Positions 32,634 to 41,856 of a stretch of 64,000 nt of DNA are shown piece after piece; position 1 is the stretch's first letter; every line of letters starts with the position of its first letter. The translations under genes and the position numbers were made by a program. Source of the DNA: Fimbriimonas planktonicus (GTDB lineage: Bacteria; Armatimonadota; Fimbriimonadia; Fimbriimonadales; Fimbriimonadaceae); contig OZ248539.1 in NCBI GenBank assembly GCA_965234685.1, positions 1,860,001-1,924,000 of the forward strand, written 5' to 3'. The notes under the pieces are model-generated. The model saw only the letters and a list, made by a program, of their open reading frames with translations. It had not been told where the DNA came from and made no database searches.

Positions 32634-33686
32634 ATGAAAAGCAAGGAAATGGCCCTCCATGCAATGGTTCTGATGGCGATTGTGGCGCCAGAACGAATTT
32701 CCGTACCGGAAATTTGGCGCCTCAATGGCTCCGCATTCGTGGGCCTCACCATTGGACGGTCGACAGACGGCGAAGCCAAGAAGCGATTTGTGACCGAGAA
32801 AGGAGCCGTCCGACCCGAGGCGCTTCGGTTCACAAAAGCAAACTCCACCGACCCCGCCATTCACGCTCTTCTAGACGGACGCGGCGCCAAGGCCGTCATC
32901 CAAGGCTTCTGGCTGGACTACTGGAGCAAAGCGATTTCAGAATCCGACTTCATCACTCAAAGTCACCATGAGCCTGAATCGCGCTTCCTGTCGACCAGAC
33001 ACGAAGACTGGAAATGGCTTCATTGGCCGGAAAAGGGTGTTGCTGCCGTGGCCCTCAATGGCTGGGTTGTAGGCGTGCTCCTTGCCGATCCAAACAGAAT
33101 CCGTCGCCAGTTGCAGTACCTCTCCACCACTTTAACCCCCGTCGTCCCCGTACCAGACCCCGGCGCCAACTGGGACCGGGTTGCCACCTTTGGGTCGGTC
33201 GATGTAGATGAGGACCGCGGCCCATTTAGATCAGGCTTTACGTACGGCTCGAACTCTATTCCTGACTACACCCGCCGGTGCGTCACCAGCATCGGCCCCT
33301 ATAAATCCTTTCGGCACATCCAAGATTCAGATGGTGAAGTGAAGGTGACGGTGTCGGTTCGAGAAGTGACGGAGGAGGTCGAAGAAGAAGATCCGAAGAC
33401 AAAGCGGACGCGCAAACGAACCGAGTTTTGTTACGCGAACATCAGCGTTACCGCCAAGGCAATCATTCCCAGCCCCTACGGCTGGATCCAGCGGACTGGA
33501 GAAGCGAGCTGCCGACAATCTTCAAGATCATACGAACGCAGCATCTACGAGACGATCGACGAAGCGATTGAAAACATGCGGGACCGTATCGTTTACGCCG
33601 CCCGAAACGCCGCTCCGCCGTCGCGCGAGTCGTTCCGAACGGCGAACGTTGACCAACTTTTGTACACAACCACTCTGGGCCAATGA
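32634..33686 (+). CDS. Unknown protein, paralogue of the next gene
   Basis: About 350 residues from the ATG at 32634; ATGs at 32649 and 32664 are alternatives. A hydrophobic start (MALHAMVLMAIVAPERI) may be a weak signal peptide. KWLHWPEKGVAAVALNGWVVGV matches SWLVWPEHGIAVVDLAGACQSV in the next protein, as do DPxRxxxxLxxL and PxPxxxWD blocks, showing a tandem duplication. A highly charged insert (VEEEDPKTKRTRKRTE) lies near residue 250. Family not recognised. Divergent from kbl across 45 bases. Confidence 0.6.
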   Translation: MKSKEMALHAMVLMAIVAPERISVPEIWRLNGSAFVGLTIGRSTDGEAKKRFVTEKGAVRPEALRFTKANSTDPAIHALLDGRGAKAVIQGFWLDYWSKAISESDFITQSHHEPESRFLSTRHEDWKWLHWPEKGVAAVALNGWVVGVLLADPNRIRRQLQYLSTTLTPVVPVPDPGANWDRVATFGSVDVDEDRGPFRSGFTYGSNSIPDYTRRCVTSIGPYKSFRHIQDSDGEVKVTVSVREVTEEVEEEDPKTKRTRKRTEFCYANISVTAKAIIPSPYGWIQRTGEASCRQSSRSYERSIYETIDEAIENMRDRIVYAARNAAPPSRESFRTANVDQLLYTTTLGQ

Positions 33687-33741
33687 TGCTAACTCACCCT
33701 CGAATCTTCAGTGGTACGAATGACAGCTGTGTGGAGGTCGC

Positions 33742-34860
33742 ATGCCGCTCGTAACTTTGCTGTTGGCCAGCGTGGCAACCGTGTCAGACCGGCTTCGCGT
33801 CCCGGAGCCAAGTACATTCGCGAGCGGGAAGTTTGGCGCCTTACAGGTCGGGAAAACCAATTCACGCGAAGTCGCCGAGCTTTTCCAAACGGAACAGGTT
33901 CGAGAGATTCCAAATCGTCTGCGAATCCTGACCCGAGCTGGCAGCGACCCGAAGGTCTACACCCTTTTCGAAGGGAACCAGCCAACTTCAAAACTCCGAG
34001 GAATCCATCTCGATTACTCGGCTACCAGAACCAAAACGGAGTCCATCGCGAAAGCAATGGGATCACAGCCCACGCGTTACTATGCGCCCGAGCGCAAGGA
34101 AAACTGGAGCTGGCTCGTTTGGCCGGAGCACGGAATTGCGGTCGTAGATCTGGCCGGTGCTTGCCAGTCCGTGACCTTCCTTGACCCCGCGCGACTAAAG
34201 TTCTCTCTGTCCACATTCCGCCCGGTCGAAACTCCGGTCACTGGTCCCGCGCCAGTCCCCACTTGGGACGGAAAGCTCAAGTTCGGCAATGTCGAAGTGG
34301 TCAAACATCACGTCCTCAATCGCCATGGTCGGTGGGAAAAAGCGTACGACGTCGTCAAGGCATTCGGAATGCAAAGCGATCTCGCGTTCCAGTCGCTGCA
34401 CCCAGGTACGGTCCGCGTACGCTGGACCGGTGGCGAAAAAATCGTTGTCGAAACGCCTCGATTGCCACGACGATCCGATCAAGACTGCCCTCCACCGCCG
34501 ATTGGCATTCCCCAAGAGCCACAAGGAATCGGGCGTAGGTCTGATGCGCCGCTTCGGGTGGTCGAAACGGTTAAAACGGTGACCGTCGAGGTGTCGATTC
34601 CAACGCCATTTGGTGAACTGGAAATCAGCGAAGATGTTTCCGAATCTGCCCGTAACGGTCAACTCATCGACGAGGTCCGCATGCTGCGCAACCCCCTTCG
34701 GTTTGCCCGCAACGAACTCGTGAAACAGCGGACCGAACTCGCACCTACGCACCCAAGCGCTCTGCGCAATCGAGACATTGAACAAGTTCTAGATTGGAGC
34801 ACCCGAAGCGTCTTCCCGCCGGAAGAGCTCGGTCTAACTTCATTCGAGATCAACGATTGA
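33742..34860 (+). CDS. Unknown secreted protein, paralogue of the previous gene
   Basis: 372 residues with an N-terminal hydrophobic segment (PLVTLLLASVATVS) that may be a signal peptide. The first half contains GALQVGKTNSREVAELF, a pattern seen in repeat or SmpA/BamE-like domains that read sequence pairs, but I cannot confirm this. Shares the WPEHGIAVVDLAG block with the upstream protein. The second half has a proline-rich linker (DCPPPPIG) and an antiparallel beta segment. Function unknown. Confidence 0.65.
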   Translation: MPLVTLLLASVATVSDRLRVPEPSTFASGKFGALQVGKTNSREVAELFQTEQVREIPNRLRILTRAGSDPKVYTLFEGNQPTSKLRGIHLDYSATRTKTESIAKAMGSQPTRYYAPERKENWSWLVWPEHGIAVVDLAGACQSVTFLDPARLKFSLSTFRPVETPVTGPAPVPTWDGKLKFGNVEVVKHHVLNRHGRWEKAYDVVKAFGMQSDLAFQSLHPGTVRVRWTGGEKIVVETPRLPRRSDQDCPPPPIGIPQEPQGIGRRSDAPLRVVETVKTVTVEVSIPTPFGELEISEDVSESARNGQLIDEVRMLRNPLRFARNELVKQRTELAPTHPSALRNRDIEQVLDWSTRSVFPPEELGLTSFEIND

Positions 34861-34898
34861 CAAGCAATCCAGACCGCATGCCGGGAATCATGTAGCCC

Positions 34899-35798
34899 AT
34901 GCCCCGAGTTCTTGCCGCCGCCGACATCGGCTCAAACACCGCCCACCTCTTGGTTGCGGCCACCGATGGCGAACTCGTGATGCGCTTGGACAACTACAAC
35001 GAGTGGATCCCTCTCGGCGAAGTCGTCTCCCGCGTCGGCGCGATTCCGAAGGAGATCGTCCAGCAGTTGGTTCTCGTGGTCCGAGAATTTCGACGAATTA
35101 GTACGGCCAAGGCGGCAGAAAGTCTGTACGTCTTCGCGACCGAAGGCATGCGTGCGGCTTCGAATCACGATGAAGTACTCGCCCGAATCAAGGAAGAAAC
35201 CGGCGTCACCGTCGATCTCATCTCTCCACAGCGAGAAGCCGAACTCTCGTACCGTGGCATTCAACTCGACACCAAGCATTTGCCAATCAGCCTGATGCTC
35301 GAGGTAGGCGGCGGAAGCTGCCAGATCGGGGTCGTGGCCGATGGAAAGCTGACGGAGAAGCAGTCACTCCCTCTTGGCACCGGACGTATCATTGCGGAAA
35401 GTGGACTCACCACCCCTTGCACGCCCGAAGCCGAAGCCCGTGCCCGGGCATACATCCGGTCGCAACTCGATAAAGTCAACATCGTGGTCACAGGAGGAAT
35501 CGCCGCCAGCAGTGGTGGTGTGGGCCGTGGATTGTGGCGCGCCGTGCATCCAGACGGCGAGAAAACCATCGCTCGAATCGAGCTCGACTACCTCGCCTGG
35601 GCCGCGTCTCGTCTTACCATCGACCGCATCGTGAACCGCTTCAGCGTGAAGCAAAAGCGGGCTGGCACTCTGCTTCCCGGCGCGCTTGTTTATGCCGCCC
35701 TGATGGATCATTTCGGGCTCGATGAAATTGCCATTAGTGAATTCGGTATCCGAGAAGGAGCGATTTTGGAGATGTTTCGTAAGGAGAAGAGAAAGTGA
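34899..35798 (+). CDS. ppx: Ppx/GppA-family exopolyphosphatase
   Basis: 299 residues, the short Ppx form lacking the C-terminal HD-like half of E. coli PPX. AADIGSNTAHLLVA is the N-terminal phosphate-binding motif and MLEVGGGSCQIGVV the second one; FATEGMRAA is also conserved. It hydrolyses terminal phosphate from polyphosphate or pppGpp. The stop overlaps the GTG start of ppk1 (GTGA), so synthesis and breakdown enzymes are coupled. Confidence 0.9.
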   Translation: MPRVLAAADIGSNTAHLLVAATDGELVMRLDNYNEWIPLGEVVSRVGAIPKEIVQQLVLVVREFRRISTAKAAESLYVFATEGMRAASNHDEVLARIKEETGVTVDLISPQREAELSYRGIQLDTKHLPISLMLEVGGGSCQIGVVADGKLTEKQSLPLGTGRIIAESGLTTPCTPEAEARARAYIRSQLDKVNIVVTGGIAASSGGVGRGLWRAVHPDGEKTIARIELDYLAWAASRLTIDRIVNRFSVKQKRAGTLLPGALVYAALMDHFGLDEIAISEFGIREGAILEMFRKEKRK

Positions 35799-37855
35799 AA
35801 GAAGCCGCCGTACGCTACATCAACCGAGAACTCAGCTGGCTTGCCTTCAACCAGCGCGTGCTCGAAGAGGCCCTGAACGAATCGAATCCACTCCTTGAGC
35901 GGCTGAAGTTCTTAGCGATCTTCGAAAGCAATCTCGACGAGTTCTACATGGTCCGAGTATCAGGGCTGATCGAACAATTCGAAAGCGGCGTGCTGGAAAC
36001 TTCCCCCGACGGGCTCACTCCAAACGACCAACTCGCCGCAATCTCCGGCACGGCTCAGCCTTTGCGGCAAGAAGCTTCGCGAGTGCTCGTTGAGGAACTC
36101 ATGCCGAAGCTGGACGAGCACGGCGTGCAAATCCGCTCGATGGAATCCCTCAGCGAACGACAACGTCGCGAGCTCAATCACTACTTCCAATCCGACGTCT
36201 TTCCCCTCTGCACGCCGCTGATCCTCGATCCGGCGCCGAGCATGCCCTTCATCTCCAATCGGTCGCTCAACCTTTGCGTGGAGCTGATGAACGAGCGTGG
36301 CGAGTCGCTCTTGGCCCGTATCAAAGTCCCCACCGTCATCCCCCGCGCGGTGCGGCTTGGCAAACGCAAAAACGAATTTGTTCTGCTGGAAGAGCTCATC
36401 GCGGCAAACGTATCGGCGTTCTTCCCTGGCGTCACGATCAAAGGTGTTCACCAGTTCCGGGTCATAAGGGACGCGGACATCGAAATTCTTGAGCTCGAAG
36501 CCGCTGACCTGATTGCCACGATCGAAGAAACCTTGCGCCTTCGCAGGTTTGGCGACCCCGTTTTGGTCCAGGTCCAACCCACCATGCCGGCCGCGGTGCA
36601 GCAAACCCTCCGTCAGCTCCTGGAACTCGACGAAGAGGACGTTTTCGAAATCGATGGCATGCTCGGGCTCGAAGTCCTTTGGGAACTCACCAAGATTGAC
36701 AAACCAGCCCTACGCTTCAAGCCACATCTTCCCTACGTCAACGATCACCTCTCGAACTACAAGGGCATTTTCGATACCGTCGGCCAGCGCGACGTGCTGA
36801 TGCATCACCCGTACGATGGCTTCCGCACCGTCGAGGAGTTTGTTGCTTCCGCCGCGAAAGACCCCGACGTCATCGGAATCAAGACCACGTTGTATCGAGT
36901 TGGAAAGGAATCTCCAATCGTCGAGAGTCTCCTCGCCGCCGCCGATCAAGGCAAGCAAGTCGCGGCCATGGTCGAGCTCAAAGCTCGCTTCGATGAAAGC
37001 AACAACCTCGGCTGGGCACGGGCATTAGAGCGCGCCGGCGTTCACGTGACGTACGGATTTACCGAGTTCAAAACCCACTGCAAGCTCTGCCTCATCGTCC
37101 GGCGAGAGCGTGACGGCGTCCGGCAATATGCGCACATCGGCACCGGAAACTACAACCCCGCCACGGCGCGGCTGTACACCGACATCGGGCTCTTCACCAC
37201 CGACGAAGCCATCTGCCAGGACATCAGCGAACTCTTCAACTACCTCACCGGTTACAGTCGCCAAACTAAGTACCGGAAGCTCCTCGTCGCTCCTGTCAAT
37301 CTTCGCGAAGGGATTATCGAGCGCATTCGGCGGGAGATTCGAACCCAGAAACAAGGCGGAGCCGGCCGAATCATTTTCAAAATCAACTCGCTCGTCGATC
37401 CGGAAATCATCGACGCACTCTACGCGGCTAGTGCGGCAGGCGTGAGGGTCGACCTTATCGTGCGTGGAATCTGCTGTCTACGCCCGGGAGTCGAAGGTCT
37501 AAGCGAGAACATCATCGTGAAATCACTGGTCGGTCGATTCCTTGAGCACAGCCGGATTTACTACTTCGAGAACGGGGGCGAACGCGACGTACTTGTGGGA
37601 AGCGCAGATGCGATGCGACGAAACCTCGACCGACGAGTTGAAGTTCTCGTACCGGTCGAAGACCCCACCTTGGTTCATCTGATCCGAGAAAACGTCCTCG
37701 AAAGCGCGCTCGAAGACTCTCTGAAAACTTGGATCTTAGGCCCAGACGGGATTTACACGCGGTGCAAGCCGAATCCAGATCGGCCGCTGGACGCGCAGTC
37801 GTGGTTCATCACGCACCCGCTGACCAAGTATCAGTTCCAAAGCAAAGACGCATAG
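35795..37855 (+). CDS. ppk1: Polyphosphate kinase 1
   Basis: 686 residues, the normal PPK1 length. N domain begins RYINRELSWLAFNQRVLEEA. The two catalytic histidines are present: His428 in FKTHCKLCLIV (equivalent to E. coli His435) and His585 in FLEHSRIYYFENGG (His592). YAHIGTGNYNPATARLYTD is the family signature. GTG start within the ppx stop. Makes polyphosphate from ATP at the membrane face. Confidence 0.96.
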   Translation: MKEAAVRYINRELSWLAFNQRVLEEALNESNPLLERLKFLAIFESNLDEFYMVRVSGLIEQFESGVLETSPDGLTPNDQLAAISGTAQPLRQEASRVLVEELMPKLDEHGVQIRSMESLSERQRRELNHYFQSDVFPLCTPLILDPAPSMPFISNRSLNLCVELMNERGESLLARIKVPTVIPRAVRLGKRKNEFVLLEELIAANVSAFFPGVTIKGVHQFRVIRDADIEILELEAADLIATIEETLRLRRFGDPVLVQVQPTMPAAVQQTLRQLLELDEEDVFEIDGMLGLEVLWELTKIDKPALRFKPHLPYVNDHLSNYKGIFDTVGQRDVLMHHPYDGFRTVEEFVASAAKDPDVIGIKTTLYRVGKESPIVESLLAAADQGKQVAAMVELKARFDESNNLGWARALERAGVHVTYGFTEFKTHCKLCLIVRRERDGVRQYAHIGTGNYNPATARLYTDIGLFTTDEAICQDISELFNYLTGYSRQTKYRKLLVAPVNLREGIIERIRREIRTQKQGGAGRIIFKINSLVDPEIIDALYAASAAGVRVDLIVRGICCLRPGVEGLSENIIVKSLVGRFLEHSRIYYFENGGERDVLVGSADAMRRNLDRRVEVLVPVEDPTLVHLIRENVLESALEDSLKTWILGPDGIYTRCKPNPDRPLDAQSWFITHPLTKYQFQSKDA

Positions 37856-37885
37856 CTCGCTTTCTTCAGTCGTCAGAATGAAGAC

Positions 37886-40369
37886 ATGGTGGTGATGTGC
37901 GCGGCGCTCATGGCGCAGACAACCGGAATCGATCTGAAAGTGGAATCGCGCAAGGGCGTCGCTATATCGGCCTTCACGGTTCCGCTGGTCAAAGGCACGT
38001 GGTTTCAGTATTACGAGCCCGATTGGAGTGCGGGCTACTACAATAGCCAGTTCCAAGATCAGACCGTCACAAAGCAAGGAAACGTAACGGTTGTTTCGTT
38101 TGTTGGCAAAGATACAAGGGCCTACGGAACGCAACGATTTGAGCAAGTTGGCAACCAAATCTTGCAAACAAATACCTACGGGTGGAAAGGTCCCAAGCCC
38201 GTAAACGTTGAAGCCACTGCCGGAATGTTTTGGGTTCCCCCGTTTGCCAACGGCGCAATACGGGTGGATGACCAGGGCGCTCGCGTTTCTCAAACTCCCC
38301 CGACCTCGCCGGAAATGCAGGGACGCCCTATCGGCAAGCCAGGGAACAAGTTCGAATTTGATACTCAACTCGGAAAAGTGGTAGTTCAGAGCGACATCAC
38401 TCTCGACCTCTTTGATGCCCGGGGTTACGGCCAAGACTGGGCCCAAACGGCGCCGCTGCTGTGGCTCGGTGCCGGCGCGATTACGATCCCGCCCAACTCT
38501 GAGCGAACTTGGAAACTCACGTGGACGCTGCCGAATCAGCCCCCCAACCTTCAGAAGTCCGCACCAACAAAAGTGGTCGCCCCGGCGACTTCAAAAACCG
38601 TGGTGGTGAACGATGAAGTCCCAGTTCTGATTCCCAAGCCCAAGAAGAGCCAACTCAGCTACGAAAAGACAACTCCCATCGGTGGAAAAATCACCTTGCC
38701 GGGAGGCCGATTCACTGGCTTTGACAACTTCATTGCCGCCCTAGATCGGTACTACTCCGACTGGAAATCCATACCGGACACCATCGCGATTGACGGTGGT
38801 CTGGGAAGGCTTGGCCTTGCTCCCGGGGGCTATCGAATATCAATCAAACCCGGCTCCGCAAGTGTCATTGGCGAGGATGCGGAGGGTCTGAGAACTGGCC
38901 TGGAGCGACTCGCGCGTCTCGCCATTCGGCGAAACGGAAAGCTCGTTCTTCCGACCGGAATCTTGGTCGATGCGCCGGAACGAGACTTCCGAGGAGTGCA
39001 CCTCTTCGTTGGTCCGGAAGCAAACGCGTTCCAATCCAAACTTTGGACCCGCGTTTTACGTCCGCTTGGATTCAACCAGGTTGTGCTGCAGTGCGAGCGA
39101 ACGGGCTGGGACGCCATTCCCGGCACCCAAACCTCGGAAACAATGCGCAAGGAAGATCTCTCCAAGCTTTTCGCCGCCTACCGAGCCATGCAGGTCGAGC
39201 CAACCCCGATGATCCAGAGCTTCGGGCACATGGAGTGGCTCTTTGCAAACCAGAAAAATCTGGACCTCGCCTTTAATCGCGAAGTCCCCTACGCGATTGA
39301 TCCCCGAAAACCGGAAGCACAATCAAAGCTGGCCGAAATTTGGGATGAAGCCATCGCGTTGCTGAATCCAAAGAACCTCCACTTTGGGCTAGACGAAATC
39401 GACATGCGGGGATTCCCGGACGACCCCAAATTGGTCACCGCCTTATGGCAGCAACAACTGCCGTTTCTTGCCGACATCACCAAAAAGAATGGCAAGAAGA
39501 TGATGCTGTGGGGAGACAAGGGTCTCGCACCGGGTGAGGCCATCGATGCCGCCCATGGCCACGATGCAACGGAAGCCGCCGCCCGACGGGCCGCGATTCC
39601 GAAGGACGCCCTGATCACGGACTGGCACTACCGCGCGGAACCCGAGGCAGAACCGTTCAGAAAGTCCTTGAACGTCTGGGCAAAGAGCGGTCAACGGCCG
39701 ATCGCCAGCATGTGGTTCCGCCCGGAGAACATTCGAGGCTTCACCCTGGCCGCCAAGGGCTACGGAACTCTGCTAACCACCTGGGCCGGATACACCTCGA
39801 GTGAGGCGAACATGCTGCGCGAATTCCGCCAGTTCTCGGCAATGGTGCTTGCCGCCGACTATGCCTGGAGCGACCGCGGCGAGATGCCTAACGCTCTCGG
39901 ATACGACCCGACAACGGTCTTCCGCGACCTCTACTTCGGCACGCCGAGAGCAGTAAAGCCTCAGTCCAGAATCGAACAAATCCTAGCCACGCCGGCTAAG
40001 GCGGGTTCCATTTTGGACGGAATCGAGCCCGCTCCAATCATCTTGGATCTCGGCAAAACAACTCGTCCTGGATCAAACATTTCCAGCGTTCATCTCCAGA
40101 TCGAAACCACCTTTGAAGTGTCCGATGGTGAGCTCGTCGCGAACGCGGAAGTCCAATTCGCGGACGGAACTAAGAAGGTCTTGCCGATTCGCTATGGCTG
40201 GCACGTTCGGTCTGCAGCCGACAACCGGGCAACCATCGTCTCGCCGACCGCCGGGTTCCAGATCCCAGCCCAAAGCAAACCGGTCCGACAAATCGTTTTG
40301 ACCCCGACCAGTCGATACTCCGGTCTCAACTTGAAGGGCTACGGGATAGAATTCGGTCCATTGCCATGA
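37886..40369 (+). CDS. GH20-like glycoside hydrolase, multidomain
   Basis: 827 residues; probable short signal (MVVMCAALMAQ). The first ~245 residues form a beta-rich domain, followed by a GH20b-like alpha/beta domain (about 255-365). The barrel then begins with ERDFRGVHLFVG (365-376) and has the GH20 acid motif HFGLDE (His499, Asp503, Glu504). Family enzymes remove beta-linked N-acetylhexosamine by substrate-assisted catalysis; divergence leaves the substrate open. The stop overlaps the start of an SGNH hydrolase (ATGA), suggesting joint action on acetylated glycans. Confidence 0.75.
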   Translation: MVVMCAALMAQTTGIDLKVESRKGVAISAFTVPLVKGTWFQYYEPDWSAGYYNSQFQDQTVTKQGNVTVVSFVGKDTRAYGTQRFEQVGNQILQTNTYGWKGPKPVNVEATAGMFWVPPFANGAIRVDDQGARVSQTPPTSPEMQGRPIGKPGNKFEFDTQLGKVVVQSDITLDLFDARGYGQDWAQTAPLLWLGAGAITIPPNSERTWKLTWTLPNQPPNLQKSAPTKVVAPATSKTVVVNDEVPVLIPKPKKSQLSYEKTTPIGGKITLPGGRFTGFDNFIAALDRYYSDWKSIPDTIAIDGGLGRLGLAPGGYRISIKPGSASVIGEDAEGLRTGLERLARLAIRRNGKLVLPTGILVDAPERDFRGVHLFVGPEANAFQSKLWTRVLRPLGFNQVVLQCERTGWDAIPGTQTSETMRKEDLSKLFAAYRAMQVEPTPMIQSFGHMEWLFANQKNLDLAFNREVPYAIDPRKPEAQSKLAEIWDEAIALLNPKNLHFGLDEIDMRGFPDDPKLVTALWQQQLPFLADITKKNGKKMMLWGDKGLAPGEAIDAAHGHDATEAAARRAAIPKDALITDWHYRAEPEAEPFRKSLNVWAKSGQRPIASMWFRPENIRGFTLAAKGYGTLLTTWAGYTSSEANMLREFRQFSAMVLAADYAWSDRGEMPNALGYDPTTVFRDLYFGTPRAVKPQSRIEQILATPAKAGSILDGIEPAPIILDLGKTTRPGSNISSVHLQIETTFEVSDGELVANAEVQFADGTKKVLPIRYGWHVRSAADNRATIVSPTAGFQIPAQSKPVRQIVLTPTSRYSGLNLKGYGIEFGPLP

Positions 40370-41019
40370 AACCGCTTCGCCCCGGAACCCGCATCGTCAC
40401 GATTGGAGACAGCATTACCGACGCGGGCCGCAACCAACCGGTCGGTACGGCCGGTTCTGGCCTCGGCAGCGGCTACGTAGCCCTTCTGAACGCCTTTGCC
40501 CTGGCCCGCAAGCCGGAACTGGGCCTTGTGTTCCTTAACACTGGTACCAGCGGCCACACCGTTCGAGATTTGGCGGATCGCTGGCAGCGGGATGTCTTTG
40601 ATCTGAACCCAGGTGTCGTCACCGTGATGATCGGAACGAACGACGTCTGGAGGCAGTTTGACTCGCCGCTGTTCCCTGCGGGTCACGTGCTGCCGGATGA
40701 GTACGAGTCCACCTTGCGCGAACTCACGAAGCAGACCACTGCGCGAGGAATCGAGGTGCTGTTGGCAACGCCGTTCTATCTTGAGCCCAATGCCGCCGAT
40801 GCGATGCGGACGAAGATGGACGAGTACGGCGCGATCGTGAAAGCCATCTCCTCCGAATTCGGGACAGACTTTCTAGACACCCAAGCGCTCTTCACCAATT
40901 TCCTGGATCACTACTATCCCGCGGCAATGTGCTGGGATCGCGTGCACCCAAACTTGGCTGGCTCGGTGATGTTAGCCGAGGGGTTCGCTGGCGTCCTGGG
41001 CTTTGGCAGCAGCCTCTGA
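40366..41019 (+). CDS. SGNH/GDSL hydrolase
   Basis: 217 residues, all four SGNH blocks: TIGDSITDAG (nucleophile Ser in GDS), TGTSGHTVRDL, MIGTNDVW and the catalytic DRVHPN near residue 190. Typical substrates are acetyl esters on sugars or lipid esters. No signal peptide. Translationally coupled to the GH20-like gene; carbohydrate O-deacetylation is the likely role. Its last 48 bases overlap the convergent DedA gene. Confidence 0.87.
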   Translation: MKPLRPGTRIVTIGDSITDAGRNQPVGTAGSGLGSGYVALLNAFALARKPELGLVFLNTGTSGHTVRDLADRWQRDVFDLNPGVVTVMIGTNDVWRQFDSPLFPAGHVLPDEYESTLRELTKQTTARGIEVLLATPFYLEPNAADAMRTKMDEYGAIVKAISSEFGTDFLDTQALFTNFLDHYYPAAMCWDRVHPNLAGSVMLAEGFAGVLGFGSSL

Positions 41020-41679
41020 ATCCAACTTCGCCGCCTTCTTGGCGTCCATCGTGTGCTTCAGCATTTCGTACAGCGGCGGCGCGCCCGTCACCACGATAAT
41101 CGCCAGCATTGCGTACTCAAAGTTGTTCTTAACCCAAGGAATGCCGCCGAGGAAGTAACCCGCGCCAACGCAGATCCAAACCCAGAGGAAGGCACCAATG
41201 AGACTGTAGGTGAAGAACTTCTTGTACTCCATCGCTCCCATGCCGGCGACGAAAGGTGCCAAGGTTCTAATGATCGGTACCCAGCGGGCAATGATGACGG
41301 CCTTCGGCCCGTGCTTTTCGAAGAAGGCTTTGGTCGCTTCCAGGTTCTTCCGGCTGAGGAACTTCGCGCCTTCTTTGTTAAAGAGCCTTGGCCCAAGGTA
41401 CTTCCCGACGTGATAGTTCACCGAGTCACCAACCAACGGCGCGATCGTTAACGTGATCAGCAGAATCCAAACGTTAAATCCAGGTCGGCCCGCTGGTGGG
41501 TTGGCAAAAATCCCCGCCGCGAACAAGAGTGAGTCGCCCGGAAGAAAAGGCATGAAGACCAAACCGGTCTCCGCAAAAATGATCAGGAACAGAATCGCGT
41601 AGCTCCACGATCCATACCGGGTGATCAAGTCTCCAACGTGTTCTGGAACGTGCCGTACGAAATCTAGAATCTGCATCAT
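40972..41679 (-). CDS. DedA-family membrane protein
   Basis: 235 residues from the ATG at 41679. DedA/SNARE-associated signatures: FAETGLVFMPFLPGDSLLFA, GDSVNYHVGKYLG, RWVPIIRTLAPFVAGMGAM and a GAFLWVWICVGAGYFLG segment. Members flip undecaprenyl phosphate or phospholipids and affect envelope homeostasis. The 3' end runs 48 bases antisense into the SGNH hydrolase gene. Confidence 0.92.
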   Translation of the reverse strand: MMQILDFVRHVPEHVGDLITRYGSWSYAILFLIIFAETGLVFMPFLPGDSLLFAAGIFANPPAGRPGFNVWILLITLTIAPLVGDSVNYHVGKYLGPRLFNKEGAKFLSRKNLEATKAFFEKHGPKAVIIARWVPIIRTLAPFVAGMGAMEYKKFFTYSLIGAFLWVWICVGAGYFLGGIPWVKNNFEYAMLAIIVVTGAPPLYEMLKHTMDAKKAAKLDSEAAAKAQDASEPLG

Positions 41680-41856
41680 TGGAAGCAACCTAGGATACAA
41701 GATTAAGAAAATGCCCGGTCATGGGGTCCCAATTTTCTAAGACCCATAGTTTTCAGAAAAGACCTGTTCTTGCGAATTATCGAACAATTCAAGGTAATTT
41801 CGGTCCAAAATGATTCAAGGCGAGTGCCAGCTAGGTACTCGCCGAAAGAGAACGAA

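Noticed and set aside
41701..41856. Possible small RNA or riboswitch before the gene at 41857
   Set aside because: AT-rich leader with no stable stem series that I could draw; nothing beyond a likely promoter region.
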